64,000 nt of DNA from Micrasema longulum (Eukaryota > Arthropoda > Insecta > Trichoptera > Brachycentridae): NCBI GenBank assembly GCA_022494885.1, contig JAGVSM010002867.1, positions 372,001 through 436,000 on the forward strand, given 5' to 3'. The notes below the pieces were generated by a model that worked only from the letters and a program-made list of their open reading frames with translations, was not told where the DNA came from and searched no databases. Below are positions 33,561 through 44,834 of this stretch, piece after piece (position 1 is the stretch's first letter; each line of letters starts with the position of its first letter). The translations under genes were made by a program, and so were the position numbers.

Positions 33561-35480
33561 CGTGGCCCAGATGTAATTATAAATTAAGTTTTTATATGGA
33601 TTCAAAAGATGAAAAATCAAAAGCTTAAAGCTTAGTAAATACATTTACTTATAACCATATAATAAAAAATATGTATAATACAAACTGTTTTTATTTGAAT
33701 TTGCTGGACACAGACAGACCTATTTTATGTATTCTTTACTAAACAAAGCTCAGCCTATTTTAATTTGTAACTGTTTTTGTAATAACATCTGGTTTATTAA
33801 AAAAATAAGTAATTCAGATTCTAAGATAACAGTGTCCAACATTAATTGGTAGCTGATATATCTCCTTGATTTATTTATTACGTAAAATGCATATTAATAA
33901 GAGGATTATGCTGACCGAGTAACATGCTGCTAAAAATAATTTGTACTGATAATACCCACATTAATATCTGTCACAAGTGAAATAAAATCACAGTCCTCCT
34001 TGGCAGAATAAACCATAGTCGCATCATGTTCTTAGCCCAACAAATCTATCAGATAAATAAAAAATCCATTTGTAAAGATTGAATAAAAAATAGTAAGGGA
34101 TACTTAACATTAAACATGCTATTAGTGAATGTGTTTTGAACAGAATCTTTGGATCACAGATATTAAAAAAACAAACATTACCGTTTCAAGGTGGATTTCA
34201 ATACGAAAATAATTGTTTAAAATAATTTTGTATTGCGAAAATACTTATATCTTGTTTTCTATTACACTTTTAACTCATAATGATTTGTTTTTACTAAGCA
34301 CCTGCATCTTCTTGTAAAATTAAATAAATTAACATTGAAAAGGTAGTTACTAACATAAGCAAGCAAAGTGAAACGTGAATTGGAAAAAAAAATCGAGGTT
34401 GAATTATTAAAATATTTTGATTGAATTTCTTTTAACCCCATTAGCATGAAAATTAATGTCATGTGTGTAATGTATTTGATCTAGAAATTCCCTAGCTGAT
34501 TCATGTTATTTACTATAGTTATTTCTGAAGTAAAATTTTTATAAGAGTGAATGAAAAATGTTGTTAATTTTAACTCATTCTGATGACATTCTAGATATAA
34601 GATAATTATTTTTAACGAAAACAATCGCCACCCCATAAATCGACGCGATAGGCTCAGCATCCCTTATCTCTTTCGGCAACTCATAAAACATCTTAATTTC
34701 TTTATGGTACAGATTGTTCTGAGTTGCCTTGATTCTTGTTTTTAGGAGTTTGAAATATGCAGCTCCTCTCGTAGGATAGCGATTAATTTAGTTTTTTCGC
34801 TGAATACTGCTTAACACGTAATTGAGGTAACAATTTTCTTTTTAATTTGAATATTGATACCTACGTATTAAAAATTGATTGATAAAAAGAAATGGCTGGT
34901 CGGAAAGCTGATTATTTTTCAACCATTTCCAAAATGTAACATATACTTCATAAAAATAATGAAAATGTACATGGTAAAAAATTTAAATATTTTTTTTATT
35001 CAGCACCCACAAATGAGTTAATTGACTTCTTCCATACATTATTTTAATTTAAATCGCCGACAAAAGATTTTAGTAGGTTTGTATTTGTAACTTGTGATTG
35101 CACTTGACCTTCATTTTGTTTAGACTGGCATATTGTATTAAATAAATAAGTAATGGTTATTATTACGAAAGAGGTTTTTACAAAATGGATAAATATAATT
35201 GGCTAGATTGGCCGACAATAGACACCTTTGCAGTTTTATTCGATTACCGCGCAATCATTATCGAAATTGATCCTTCACCACAAGAGTATTTCTTGAGATT
35301 TGTTCCATAATTTCCCAGTTCAAGGAATGTAATAAATCTCCCTACACGTAAACGTCGTGTGTGTGTGTGGCTGATACATTATCACATTATTACCTACGTA
35401 CAGTGTGTACCGGGAGTACATAACAGGGGCGCGCTTGCTGTAACTACCAGGGTGTTAAATGTATACATATACGTACATAC
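33561..35480. other. AT-rich intronic stretch
   Basis: No gene or named repeat was recognised. A TGTGTGTGTG run lies near 35360. The bases just before 35481 belong to the target site of the hAT-like element. Confidence 0.4.
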
Positions 35481-36252
35481 CAGTGCGAATGGTGATTTTA
35501 TTTACAGGTAAGCTGTAAAAAATATCATATATTTATACCTACATAGTAGGTACATAATATAATGTAAGTAATATATACTATAAATTGATATTTTTCTGTG
35601 GTTCTGTGTGATACAACAACTCTCAACCATGAAATCAACTCAAACTATGTAACTTTGTGATATATTATATTATATAGATATATTATCCATTACTTTAATA
35701 AATAATTCATCAAAAAATGAATAAAAAATACCACTATGAATTCAGTCGATATTAGGTATTCAATTAAAATGTCAACTAGCCGTTCTGGCATTGTTCTAGT
35801 AATTACTGGTGCTAAAAACGACCGCGTGGAGTGCTATATGTCCTGAAATATGGCGCATGAAAGTAATTATGGTTCTATGTCAAAAGTACCATCTCAAAGA
35901 AAAATAGTCCTTAAGAAACAATGTTTGAAATACTGTTTTCCAAATCAAGAATCTTCAAATAATTTGTGTAATCTGCAAATTTAATCTAGGAGAAAAAACC
36001 CGCACATACATTCAAAATATAGTATTCTTATTTGTATGAAAAAATAAGCTGGAATAATCGGCTAGTTTCTTGGCTCACCGCAGGCGCTGGGCGTGCTTTA
36101 TTAAAATTTATATTGATTGTGGAAATGATTTAAAATAAATGTAAATTATTTATTTGTTTTTCTGTAAATAAAGTTATAATAAAACATTATTATGGTTAGT
36201 CAAATATAATGGTTAGCTGTGCATAATCGCTTATATACACGGTTTGCCCCTG
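35481..36252 (+). mobile_element. hAT-like non-autonomous element, copy 1
   Basis: This 772-base element starts CAGTGCGAATGGTG and ends CGGTTTGCCCCTG (reverse complement CAGGGGCAAACCG). It is flanked by a perfect 8-base direct duplication GTACATAC at 35473-35480 and 36253-36260. CAG-type ends with an 8-base duplication are the hallmark of hAT transposons. It aligns along its length with 39821-40595. The small ORF seen in copy 2 is present but broken by substitutions and a stop. No transposase is present. Confidence 0.85.
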
Positions 36253-36296
36253 GTACATACACGGATATGTACAGACCGCCTTAAAGTTTAATATTT

Positions 36297-36475
36297 AAAG
36301 CCTTTGTCTACCCCATGAGGTGCCGGATCAATTCCTGGTAACATGAACTATTTATTTGAAATGCACTGTCTCGACTAATCATCTTACTTTCATGTGACGA
36401 ATGCATTTGATGTGTCAATGCAATGCCCTATGTACCATTAGGTGCGGTTAAAGGAATGATAATAATGGTGACGAG
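36297..36475 (+). mobile_element. SINE type A, 5'-shortened
   Basis: GTGCCGGATCAATTCCTGGT (box B region), ACTAATCATCTTACTTTCAT, then CAATGCCCTATGTACCATTA and the tail AATGATAATAATGG correspond to type A. The box A region is largely lost. Confidence 0.62.
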
Positions 36476-36530
36476 TATTAATTCTTGGTTTATAAATTAA
36501 CTATTCCATTGTAAATGCATATAGATATAT

Positions 36531-36884
36531 TAATAGGGAAATATCACATACTACGATTACCGATAAAAATATATCAAATTAATTTAGAATAATTAATTGT
36601 ATTTTCAAAATCAACATGGATTTTGCGGAGAAATGTTTTCATATATAAATGTAAAAAAGAAATTGAATAAAAATAATGTTACTAGAAAAACGCGACATGT
36701 TTGGCTTTGATGGTTATGACGTCAAGATTTCTGACATTGTTCTAAACAAATTAAAACGATCAAAATTACAAATTTAAATTTTTTTTTATGTTACTAATAA
36801 TTAGTAAAAAAGGATTTTTTTACTGGATAGTGTTTCATAGACCTTTTACTTTAAAAACGTTAAAAAAAAGATATTTCCCTATTA
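36531..36884 (+). mobile_element. MITE-1, full copy with terminal inverted repeats
   Basis: The ends TAATAGGGAAATAT (36531-36544) and ATATTTCCCTATTA (36871-36884) are perfect 14-base inverted repeats around 326 AT-rich bases. The ends allow a TA target duplication, as in Tc1/mariner-like elements; this is inference. The internal ATGACGTCAAGATTT is shared by all three copies. Confidence 0.78.
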
Positions 36885-37293
36885 TATACTCAACCAGTTT
36901 GTAGAGGTTAGCTATTCATGTAAAAATATTAATAAACAGATTTTATCTCAAGAAATAAATCAAATAAAAGATTTGAAGTTACACATAATTAAGGTTTATT
37001 AAACACACAATTATGCAGTGATTTCAGAAATTAAACAAAAAAAAAATCTATGAAGTAGATCTGAATGATGATGAAGCAGAGAAGGGCGAGTGACGTGTTG
37101 CGCGCCCTTTTATAGGTCTATTGGACCTTTTATAGGTCTTTTTATAGGTCGATTAGACAACAAAAAAATGTTCTCGCCCTTCAATCTCTGGCCCCTACAA
37201 CGTTTTAGATCATATCTACCTGAGTACACAGGTAAACAATTAATTGTTCTAAATTCTTTCACAATTTCTTTCTCACAGCAACTTTCATAAAAT
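36885..37293. other. Intronic stretch with a short GTCTATTGGACC tandem
   Basis: CTTTTATAGGTCTATTGGAC at about 37108 is followed by two more TTTTATAGGTC units up to about 37150. No gene is supported. Confidence 0.4.
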
Positions 37294-37490
37294 TGCCTTG
37301 TGGTCCTGTGGCTAGTATCGTGGACTCGCGAAAGAAGGTCCGAGCATTGCACCCCGCTCTACCACAACTTGATCTCCATTTCGTAATAGAGAGTTATTTT
37401 CAACTCGTTAAAAATGGCCACAAAAATTGAAATATTTGTGTAAATCGTAAAAACCAAAATAATTTTGTTTTCATGAAAGAAAAAAAAATG
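37294..37490 (+). mobile_element. SINE type B, plus-strand copy
   Basis: CTTGTGGTCCTGTGGCTAGTA head, GGTCCGAGCATTGCACCCC decayed box B, then GAGTTATTTTCAACTCGTTA and GAAATATTTGTGTAAATCGT match the minus-strand copy at 3000-3205. The tail ends in an A-rich run near 37490. Confidence 0.7.
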
Positions 37491-38874
37491 TTCACAATTG
37501 CTTTTTCAATAAAATTCAGCGGCCTCTGTTAAAATTATCAAAAATACTAAAACACTTGAAAAACAAATTCGACTAAAAATTATCATAATACCAGGGAAAG
37601 GGTTAAAATCAAACCCCCGTTTAAAAAAAAGTAACGCAACGTTAACGTGTAACGCAGTAAACCATATATCATGGTATGGAAAAAATAGTTTAAGAAGTAG
37701 AAAAAATGTATATTAAAAATGCAGACAATATGTTAAATGATGTATTAATTAAATATGTATATGTATACAATGATATTATCAGAGCTTACATAATATATTT
37801 ATGAGTGCCCTAGGTGTATCCAAGGTTCTAAGTATTTTTTTTTTAATCAACAGAACATTTATCCAGAAAAAAAAAGATTTGTCTACTGTATGAATAAAGT
37901 TATTGCACGCCGCTGATAACTTGTGTGGGTTTCGCGAGTCAATGCAAAACAAACCTTATCTTCAGTGCAATACTTGTCCATGGACCTTTTAATATGTGGG
38001 TTCAATATTTCGAGTCCTCGAACTTTGCTCCTGCTATTATAAATAAACCCCCCTTTCTGCATATTTATCCTCCAATACAGCTTTGTCTGTTTGTGATTTA
38101 TTATTATTTTAGATTTACCACTCATAGTTTTGGAAATCTCAAGAAGAATGCGAAAAAAATTAGCATTGATTTGCAGAAAAAAAATATTTAAAGGCGTTAC
38201 TACGAGTATCATATTAATAAACTAAGATGAATTTTTGCGTATGTTTTTCCAAAGTTTTAAAATGTAATTATATTTTATAAGCGAAAAAAATAATCTTGTG
38301 CGACAAAAGGTCTTTCGCCTATATTATACATATGTAGAAATAAAAATTCAAGACAAACACAAATCAATTCGAACGTTTAGAGTAAGTACCTATATACCTA
38401 TATATTAAATGAATGATCGAATATTATACCTAATTATTTGTTTCTTTCAAAATTAAATTAAAGAAATTACTGACAAAATGAAACAATGATTGAAAAACAA
38501 TAGAAAAAACTTATCAAGCAATTTTCAAAGATTTTTAAAAACATTATTACTAAACAATAATGACGTCCGTTTGCGTACTCGCATGATGAGTACGGGCAGT
38601 AATTGAATTACGTTACTTTAAGCGCAATTGCATTCCTTTCTTGATCAGACGTGCACAAATATGATAATAGAAGCATAACATTTGCTTGCCAGACTAGAAA
38701 TGGGACTGTGGTTTATCAATACAATGTTTCAATTACATTTTATAAGGCACTCCTGACGAATGATTGCAAATGGAGGCCATTGATTAGTGGTTGCATTTTT
38801 GATCGATGCACCCGAGTTGCAGTATACCGCAAAAATATATTCATGATTTCATATATATATACTGCAATAGAACT
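37491..38874. other. AT-rich intronic stretch
   Basis: There are opposing short ORFs at 37883-38212 and 37925-38191 in the same sequence without protein-like composition. No repeat named here was found. Confidence 0.4.
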
Positions 38875-39122
38875 CTCATACGCAAAAGAAAACACAAGAA
38901 ATTTCGAGGTGAAATATCTCAAACACAAGTTTCGTGGATGACACAGGTGGCCGAGCTTCTATAGAAAATAGATAGCAAAAGATTGTTTGAATTAGAATCT
39001 CATATGCAAAAGAAAACACAAAAAATATCGAGATGAAATATCTCAAACATAAGTTTTGTAGAAGACACGGGTAGGCAAGTTTCCAAAGAAAATAGATAGC
39101 AAAAGATTGCTTGAATTTTTTT
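38875..39122. repeat. 124 bp tandem duplication
   Basis: Two adjacent 124-base units (38875-38998 and 38999-39122) share CTCATACGCAAAAGAAAACA, GAAATATCTCAAACA, AGTTT and AAAATAGATAGCAAAAGATT with about a tenth or more of positions changed. The duplication is old and non-coding. Confidence 0.8.
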
Positions 39123-39324
39123 AAGATCTAGAAATAATTTACTATTTGAATGTGGCGTACCTATTTCAAATTATCTTTTATCTTCTAACCCAAATATATA
39201 CATAAATAAGTAGGTAATAAATACATCCCAACGCAACGTAAAAAAATTACAAGTTGGTATTTTAATGTATATGCACAGTTGCATCAATATAAAACAAATA
39301 ATAATATATTCATAATCATAATTT

Positions 39325-39480
39325 CACTTTCAGTATCCAGTGGTGCCCTAAGTAGTGCATTGGAACATCAAATGAAAAATATCTCTATCATCTGTTACGT
39401 AAAGATTAGGTGATCAGTCTTACGGTTCAGGTGTCAGTCCAGCAACAATGAAATATTGTAGTAGAGAACCACCATTTTAT
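39325..39480 (-). mobile_element. SINE type A, 3' part
   Basis: On the minus strand: GGTTCTCTACTACAATATTT, CTGACACCTGAACCGTAAGA, CTGATCACCTAATC, then GCACTACTTAGGGCACCACT near the 3' end. The match to type A is clear but heavily mutated. Confidence 0.58.
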
Positions 39481-39769
39481 TAATTAAATTAAAATATACA
39501 TATGTATTAATGAGACAAAATGGCACATAAGCACTGCGACAAATTTTTCTTGTTCTAGGAATATGCACAATATAGGTTTAAAGGGTTTAACAAGCCAGAA
39601 ATATTGATATGCCTAAGGTTGCAATCTTTATAGTCAAATGCCCATTCTAAGGAAGGGATTTGATGTGGCAAAATACCTTTCAGATATATTTATCGAATAT
39701 GTTTCGCAAAAATATAAATGAAGGGAGAAAAAATAGCAAAAATTTGAAAACCTTTGAAATCAATAGTCG

Positions 39770-39820
39770 AGGTTCCAACCCTGCCAGGAATCAAACCCAG
39801 GACTTATGGTAGGCGGACAC
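39770..39820 (-). mobile_element. tRNA-like SINE head interrupted by the hAT-like element
   Basis: CCAGGAATCAAACCCAGGAC on the plus strand is the complement of a box B. GTAGGCGGACAC, the box A side, is cut at the insertion site of the hAT-like element, and the head resumes at 40604 (ACAGAACTG). Confidence 0.55.
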
Positions 39821-40595
39821 CAGTGGCGAATGGTGATTTTATTTACGGGTAAGCTATAAAAAAATATAAATTTGTACCTTTATAGGAGGTACATAATATG
39901 ATGTAAGTAATATTTACTATATATTGATATTTTTCTGTGGTTCTGTGTAATACAACAACTCTCATTCGTGAAATTAACTCAAACGATGTAACTTCGTTAT
40001 AAATTATCTATTACTTTAATTCATAATTCATTAAAAAATAAATAAAAAATACTACTATGAATTCAGTCGATATTAGGTATTCGATTGAAATGTCAACAGG
40101 CCGAATTGTTCTAGAAATTCATAAGGCTAAAAACGGCCGCGTCGAGCGCTATATATCCCGTAATACTACGCATGAAAGTAATTATGGTCTTATGTCAAAA
40201 GTACCACCTCAAAGAAAAATAGCACATAAGAAACAATGTTTGAAATACTGTTTTCCAAATAAAGAATCTTCAAATAATTTGTGTAATCTGCAAGTTTAAT
40301 TAAGGAGAAAAAACCCGCACTGGGATTGATACATTCAAAATATAGTATACTTATTTTTGTGAAAAAATAAGCTGGAATAATCAGCTAGTTTCTTGGCTCA
40401 CCGCAAGCGTTGGGTGCGCTTTATTAAAATTTATATTTATATTAGGATAAAAATACAAACGGTGGAAATGATTTAAAATAAATGTAATTTATTTATTTGT
40501 TTTCATGTAAATAAATTTACAATAAAACATTATTATGGTTAGTCAAATATAATGATAAGCTGCGCATAATCGCTTCTATACACGGTTCGCCCCTG
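39821..40595 (+). mobile_element. hAT-like non-autonomous element, copy 2
   Basis: This 775-base element starts CAGTGGCGAATGGTG and ends CGGTTCGCCCCTG (reverse complement CAGGGGCGAACCG), with a perfect 8-base duplication GCGGACAC at 39813-39820 and 40596-40603. It carries an open frame of 80 codons at 40057-40299 that starts MNSVDIRYSIEMSTGR and contains a basic CLKYCFPNKE-like end. The same frame is broken in copy 1. The product, if any, is unknown; it does not resemble the hAT dimerisation domain or catalytic core. Confidence 0.87.
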
Positions 40596-40603
40596 GCGGA
40601 CAC

Positions 40604-41265
40604 ACAGAACTGAATTTTTTTTGGCAATTATCCAGCCTTATCGTAAGGATAACGTCATTTTGAGTGCAAAGTATGAAAGGTGTTTATAAGTTAATCAAAG
40701 CAATCAAGAATTTTACTTTCCTTTGAAACGTTTGAATTTCAATCAAGGGTCATCCCACAGGTCATTGTATTTCTCAACGGATAATCCATCTCAGTACTGT
40801 TTAATCTATTCGAAATGTTAAAACAGATCGACATTTCAAGACAAAATCTCCGCCAACTTCCGAATATTTCGTAATCTCCCAATATCCATTGTCAGAAGTG
40901 GCAGAAACAGAGAGAAAGTCACCGTGCACCGCCTTTTTTAAGATCAGAAAAAGAGTTTCCATAGAAATTACTTTACCTAACGCTCTAGCGTTTTGATAGA
41001 TCTCTGTTGCGAGTCTTATAAAATAAAATCCGCAAGAACTGCTTAACTTAAGTGATTTAGGAAAAGTGGACGGCGCATTCTAATAAACAGGTAATACCAT
41101 AATTGCAGATCTCACTTAGCAAAAGTAATTTTAAAGTGTAGGCATTTTTATCCTAGATCTATTGCGGTGTTAATTAGTGTATGTAGATGTAACCTATGCA
41201 ACTTCGGAAATACAATTCAAATACAACCGTCATCAGGTTAAAATAATATAATATATTATAAAATA
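40604..41265. other. Intronic stretch without repeat or gene
   Basis: It includes a moderately GC-richer part at 40640-41010 of unknown function, not matching the repeat families named here. Confidence 0.4.
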
Positions 41266-42245
41266 GTGGTGAAAAACTCACTTAGATGGTTTGGTCGTGT
41301 AGAACTTATGGATGAAGAAAGACTGGTAAAACATATATGTATATATATTTATATATAATATATATATTGCCAGAACCCATGTACTGCGTACCATACTTCA
41401 TGCCTTGCTGCCCAAAATCCCCTGACTCTGCAAACCAAGTAATCGAAAGGGGCGAGAGTTTCAAATACCTGGGAGAATATGTAACAGAAAATGGCAGCTT
41501 TTAAAAAGAACTGAGTGCGGCTAGGAATAGCAGGCGCCACATTCAACAGTATAAAGGCTGTCTGGAGATTGGATATTTAATCAGTGAATTTGGTTTTCCG
41601 TGAGTAAATATCCAGTATATAACGCCGAGTATATAACGCCTGCATAACACCTATTTTCCTCTGTGGATGCGAATCGTGGCATCTCACTAGGGCCCAAAAC
41701 ATCAAAATATCTAGTTTTGAGAATAGGTGTCTCTGATAATAAGAATCACGGATGTGCGGCGGTTTGACTTTTTGCGGAATGAAGTAATAAGAGAACGGAC
41801 GCTGCAAACTCCGGTGATAACTGTCATCAAGCGAAGGCGATACGGTTCGCTTTGCCATGTACTGCGGATGCCTCCCGAGAGCCTTGACCACGCTTGCCTG
41901 CTTTACAAGGCATCAGGTTCTCGACGTCCTGGACGTCTTCTGCTGACTGTTTGTCGGCAGTTCATGTCAGATATACGAGACGCGAACCTGACTTGGGAGA
42001 CTACAGAGGTGCCTGGAGGATCTTCGTGGACACCATATGCTCCAACTAAAAGGAGACATGGAATGATGATGATATAAGGCGAGAACGAATGGTAACGTAG
42101 GACGAGGATGACCAAGAAAAACGTGGCATTATCAGATAAACCATCAAAAGCGGACACAATAGAAGAGCATGTAAGACAAAGTGGATGTATGTGTGTGGAA
42201 GAAGCTAGAAATGTCCGTATGTCAAGATAGACGCATATGGCGTTC
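41266..42245 (+). mobile_element. RTE-like LINE remnant interrupted by a second LINE fragment
   Basis: The host fragment reads KNSLRWFGRVELMDEERLVK up to 41340 and resumes at 42077 with RTNGNVGRG.PRKTWHYQI. Comparison with 2676-2984 shows these are adjacent in an uninterrupted copy. The 730 bases between (about 41345-42076) are a different LINE C-terminus: ERGESFKYLGEYVTENGSF near 41450, and CHVLRMPPESLDHACLLY, SRRPGRLLLTVCRQFMSDIR, LTWETTEVPGGSS (41850-42030), ending ATGATGATGAT. An ATATA-type target fits both junctions. Confidence 0.78.
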
Positions 42246-42299
42246 CATCGGTGTGTAGTAGAGTAAAAAGGTTACATGTTGGTACATTGTGATTAAAAT

Positions 42300-42700
42300 A
42301 AATGTTTGTCGCAGGAGATGAAATTAGTCGTTCATGGTGGAGTCCTGGAGTCGACTTCTAATTTTAGAAGTGAAGTATGGAATTGTAAAAATAAGGATGA
42401 AAGTAGGCCGAATGCTGCCAAAATGCTATCTTTCAGGCAAATGTTTGGTCAAACTATGTACGATAGGTGCGCAAATGTCCAGATCCGTTTATTATTTAAG
42501 GCTTAGATAAGCATTATCGACAAAATCAAGAAAGTAGTTCCGCGTTGATTTGGACATGAAGAGCGAATGAACGGCCAAAAAGATTTACGATGCGAACGTC
42601 GGTGGACGCAGAAAACGAGAAAGACCAAAAAAGACATGGAATTACCAAATTCAACATGTACTTGAAGACGGACATGTCAAAAGTCGGAATAATGTATGAA
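42300..42700 (+). mobile_element. RTE-like LINE remnant, second fragment in the cluster
   Basis: The translation gives LSQEMKLVVHGGVLES, SEVWNCKNKDESRPNAAKM, later HVLEDGHVKSRNN in shifted frames. It is the same family as 8800-9575, here in plus orientation, with several stops. Confidence 0.72.
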
Positions 42701-42774
42701 TGTGTCCGTACGGGAAAACGTGTGATGGTTTGTTTTGTAAGACTGAACACATTACCTTCATTTAACATATTATC

Positions 42775-42850
42775 GAGATACGCAGCATTTGGTTAACCAA
42801 TGCAGTACTCTATGCACCATCATGTGTGGATAGGGAAATCATAAGAATAA
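42775..42850 (+). mobile_element. SINE type A, 3' fragment
   Basis: TTGGTTAACCAATGCAGTAC, TATGCACCATCATGTGTGGA and ATCATAAGAATAA match the type A 3' end. A short foldback piece (ACTAGCCAATGACAGGTAAT) follows at about 42865-42885. Confidence 0.55.
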
Positions 42851-43018
42851 AAGTGATCACCTAAACTAGCCAATGACAGGTAATGAACAAATGAAGATAT
42901 ATTTCGCCGTGTCTCTTATAATCTATCAACATTTAATTTCAATTTATGTTTATTGTGACAAAGCTAATTTAATCCATTCAGCTGCTCGAGAAAAAAAAAA
43001 TTGTTGATTTGTTCCTAC

Positions 43019-43275
43019 CTTGGGTATATCATGTGGGTAAATTCCATTTTCTCTGGGGGGTAGCTTGGGTGGTTTATCTCCTCTCCTCTGCCCTCCCTGC
43101 ATCATGTGCTGTTCCCTTGTGTTGGCGACCATCCCGTGGCCGTTGACTCCGTTGCCGTTAAAACCTGAACTTCCGCTGGATCCAGATCCAGCTGGTCCGT
43201 TGGCCACGCTGTAGGGGTCTTCGTCCGGAATGGGTATGCGAGGTCTGTTCTTGATATCCACCATCGGTCGTTGGA
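43019..43275 (-). CDS. Internal exon B of the same gene, SH3-ligand and linker exon
   Basis: This 257-base exon runs from a TTTTAG acceptor (plus 'ct' at 43276-43277) to a GTAGGA donor at 43013-43018. Its first two bases complete the codon begun by exon A (G+TC, Val), then 85 codons follow and it ends in phase 0. The peptide begins QRPMVDIKNRPRIPIPDEDPYS. Next come a flexible segment rich in Gly, Ser and Asn, a polar part with REQHMMQGGQRR, and then PPKLPPRENGIYPHDIPK. PPKLPPR fits the class II SH3 ligand pattern PxxPxR. The content suggests an adaptor or scaffold region in a signalling or cytoskeletal protein; that is inference. An internal ATG at 43262-43264 is in frame, but the frame stays open back to the splice acceptor, so this is an internal exon. 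Confidence 0.87.
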
Positions 43276-43370
43276 CTAAAATAAAACCAAATGTTGAAAA
43301 TTTTTGTTATAATTACAAAATCTACACGAAAATCATTTTGTGAGCAATTATAAATCAACATTAAAAATTT

Positions 43371-43755
43371 ATATATTTATTTAACTTCTTGCACATTACA
43401 ATACATTGGCGGGCTTATTGCCAAATGGAAATTTCTTCCAATCAGCTAATAAAATATTAGGTGTTATTTTTATAATTTTAGTTTCCAAACTTGAATACAA
43501 ATGAGAGAAAATAAAACAAAACACACACTAAAATGCAAATATAAATATTTGTGTATAAATTATTTACATCAATACTTGTCTTCAATGGGAATAAAGAGAT
43601 AGGAAATGAGGAGAGATTAATGAAGAGAAAGAAAAAGCTTAAAACAGAGAGAAATATTTTTGGTAGTGGATGGGAGATGATTCCACAACTGAGCTAAACA
43701 GGCACTATATGAGTAAAAAAAGAAAAATGGATTGTAGATGGAAATGAAGAGCGGA
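43371..43755 (-). mobile_element. 5'-truncated relative of the intact LINE
   Basis: Read on the minus strand, this fragment begins inside the C-terminal coding end (an LWNHLPSTTK-like block near 43660-43690, matching the C-terminal block of the ORF at 11352-14399). It continues through a diverged 3' UTR and the block with GGCAATAAGCCCGCCAATG, and ends in AT-rich tail sequence next to 43371. Frame and sequence have decayed. It lies in the intron about 100 bases beyond the acceptor of exon B. Confidence 0.8.
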
Positions 43756-44834
43756 AAATTTTATTGAAAAGAAATAAAAGATGTACAATTTTGACCTTTT
43801 TACTTTTGGTATACACCTAATACAATTTCCTAACAAAGGCGCTGTAAACTTAATAAAAATATATGGTTTCGAATTTTTATGGTCATAAAATAAAATACAG
43901 TCAAGCCGTTAGTATTAAGTTTATTGGAAAGGAACAGCCATATTGATAAATATTTTTTCTACAATGTCATTAATATATTGTTCACGTACCTAGTTTTCCT
44001 TAAAATTATTTCGATATAAATACGACACGGTGACTATTTTCATTAAAGGTATTATTAAAATTACTGAGAAAATCCAGCCAGTCTGTAAGCATTTGGACTT
44101 ACTAAAAACATTGTTACAAAATTCTTTTTATTGAGGCGTCCTAAAATGATAGAATAGAACTAAATAACAATAGCTGTCGAAAAACACTGTTTTTCTCCCT
44201 AAGAATCCAGCATGTTTAGATTGTTCAGTACTTACGAGTATGAACAAGAACGTCGAATAACAAAATAAAAACAATTCCAATAATGTTTTGGTTTATCACT
44301 CATTCATGACTGATTAATCAATCTTACTTTATAGATTGTAAATTTATATTACAGGCGAAAGTGAATAATACCAAACATTGGCAGTAGGTATAAACCAATT
44401 TATCGCTTAATGAATATTTTTTGTTTTAAGAGAGATTTCATGTGATTAAAGCGTTGATTGGCCAAATTTTACGTTCGTTTTATTGACGAATGAAATACCT
44501 ACGAGCGTTAGATCAAGTTTTTTTGAGACACAAATGTTTTCACATTTTGTATCCGTTTCAAAACAGAACTTCTCAAGGCGTGAAGGTTGAGTTAGTTGTA
44601 AATAGTGTGAAGTAAAAACAATCTTCAACGAACTTGAGACTTTGATTTATTCAGTCATGGGATGTTATTTGTTATTCAAGAGACGCGCTAGTTCTGTACG
44701 TGACTACAAGACGACTAATTGAACTGAGCTTGATCTCGAACATCTTAAAATGGTCAACTAAACCTCTTCCTCCAACACTGGACCAAGAATAGGATTAGTC
44801 TCATCAATTTGTTCGTTTATTTTTTCAGAGTGCA
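43756..44834. other. AT-rich intronic stretch
   Basis: No gene or named repeat was recognised between the truncated LINE and the next RTE-like fragment. Confidence 0.4.

Larger units (their letters stand above)
21893..43018 (-). other. Intron between exons B and C (about 21.1 kb)
   Basis: The intron is bounded by the GTAGGA donor of exon B and the CCACAG acceptor of exon C, phase 0 at both ends. It contains most of the SINEs, the hammerhead-like pair, both hAT-like elements, a MITE with TAATAGGGAAATAT ends, and several LINE remnants. No further coding exon of the gene was recognised inside it. Confidence 0.72.

Noticed and set aside
42950..43264. 104-codon ORF starting at the ATG in exon B
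   Set aside because: The frame is open up to the splice acceptor and the last codons run through the donor into the intron; it is an internal exon, not an independent gene.
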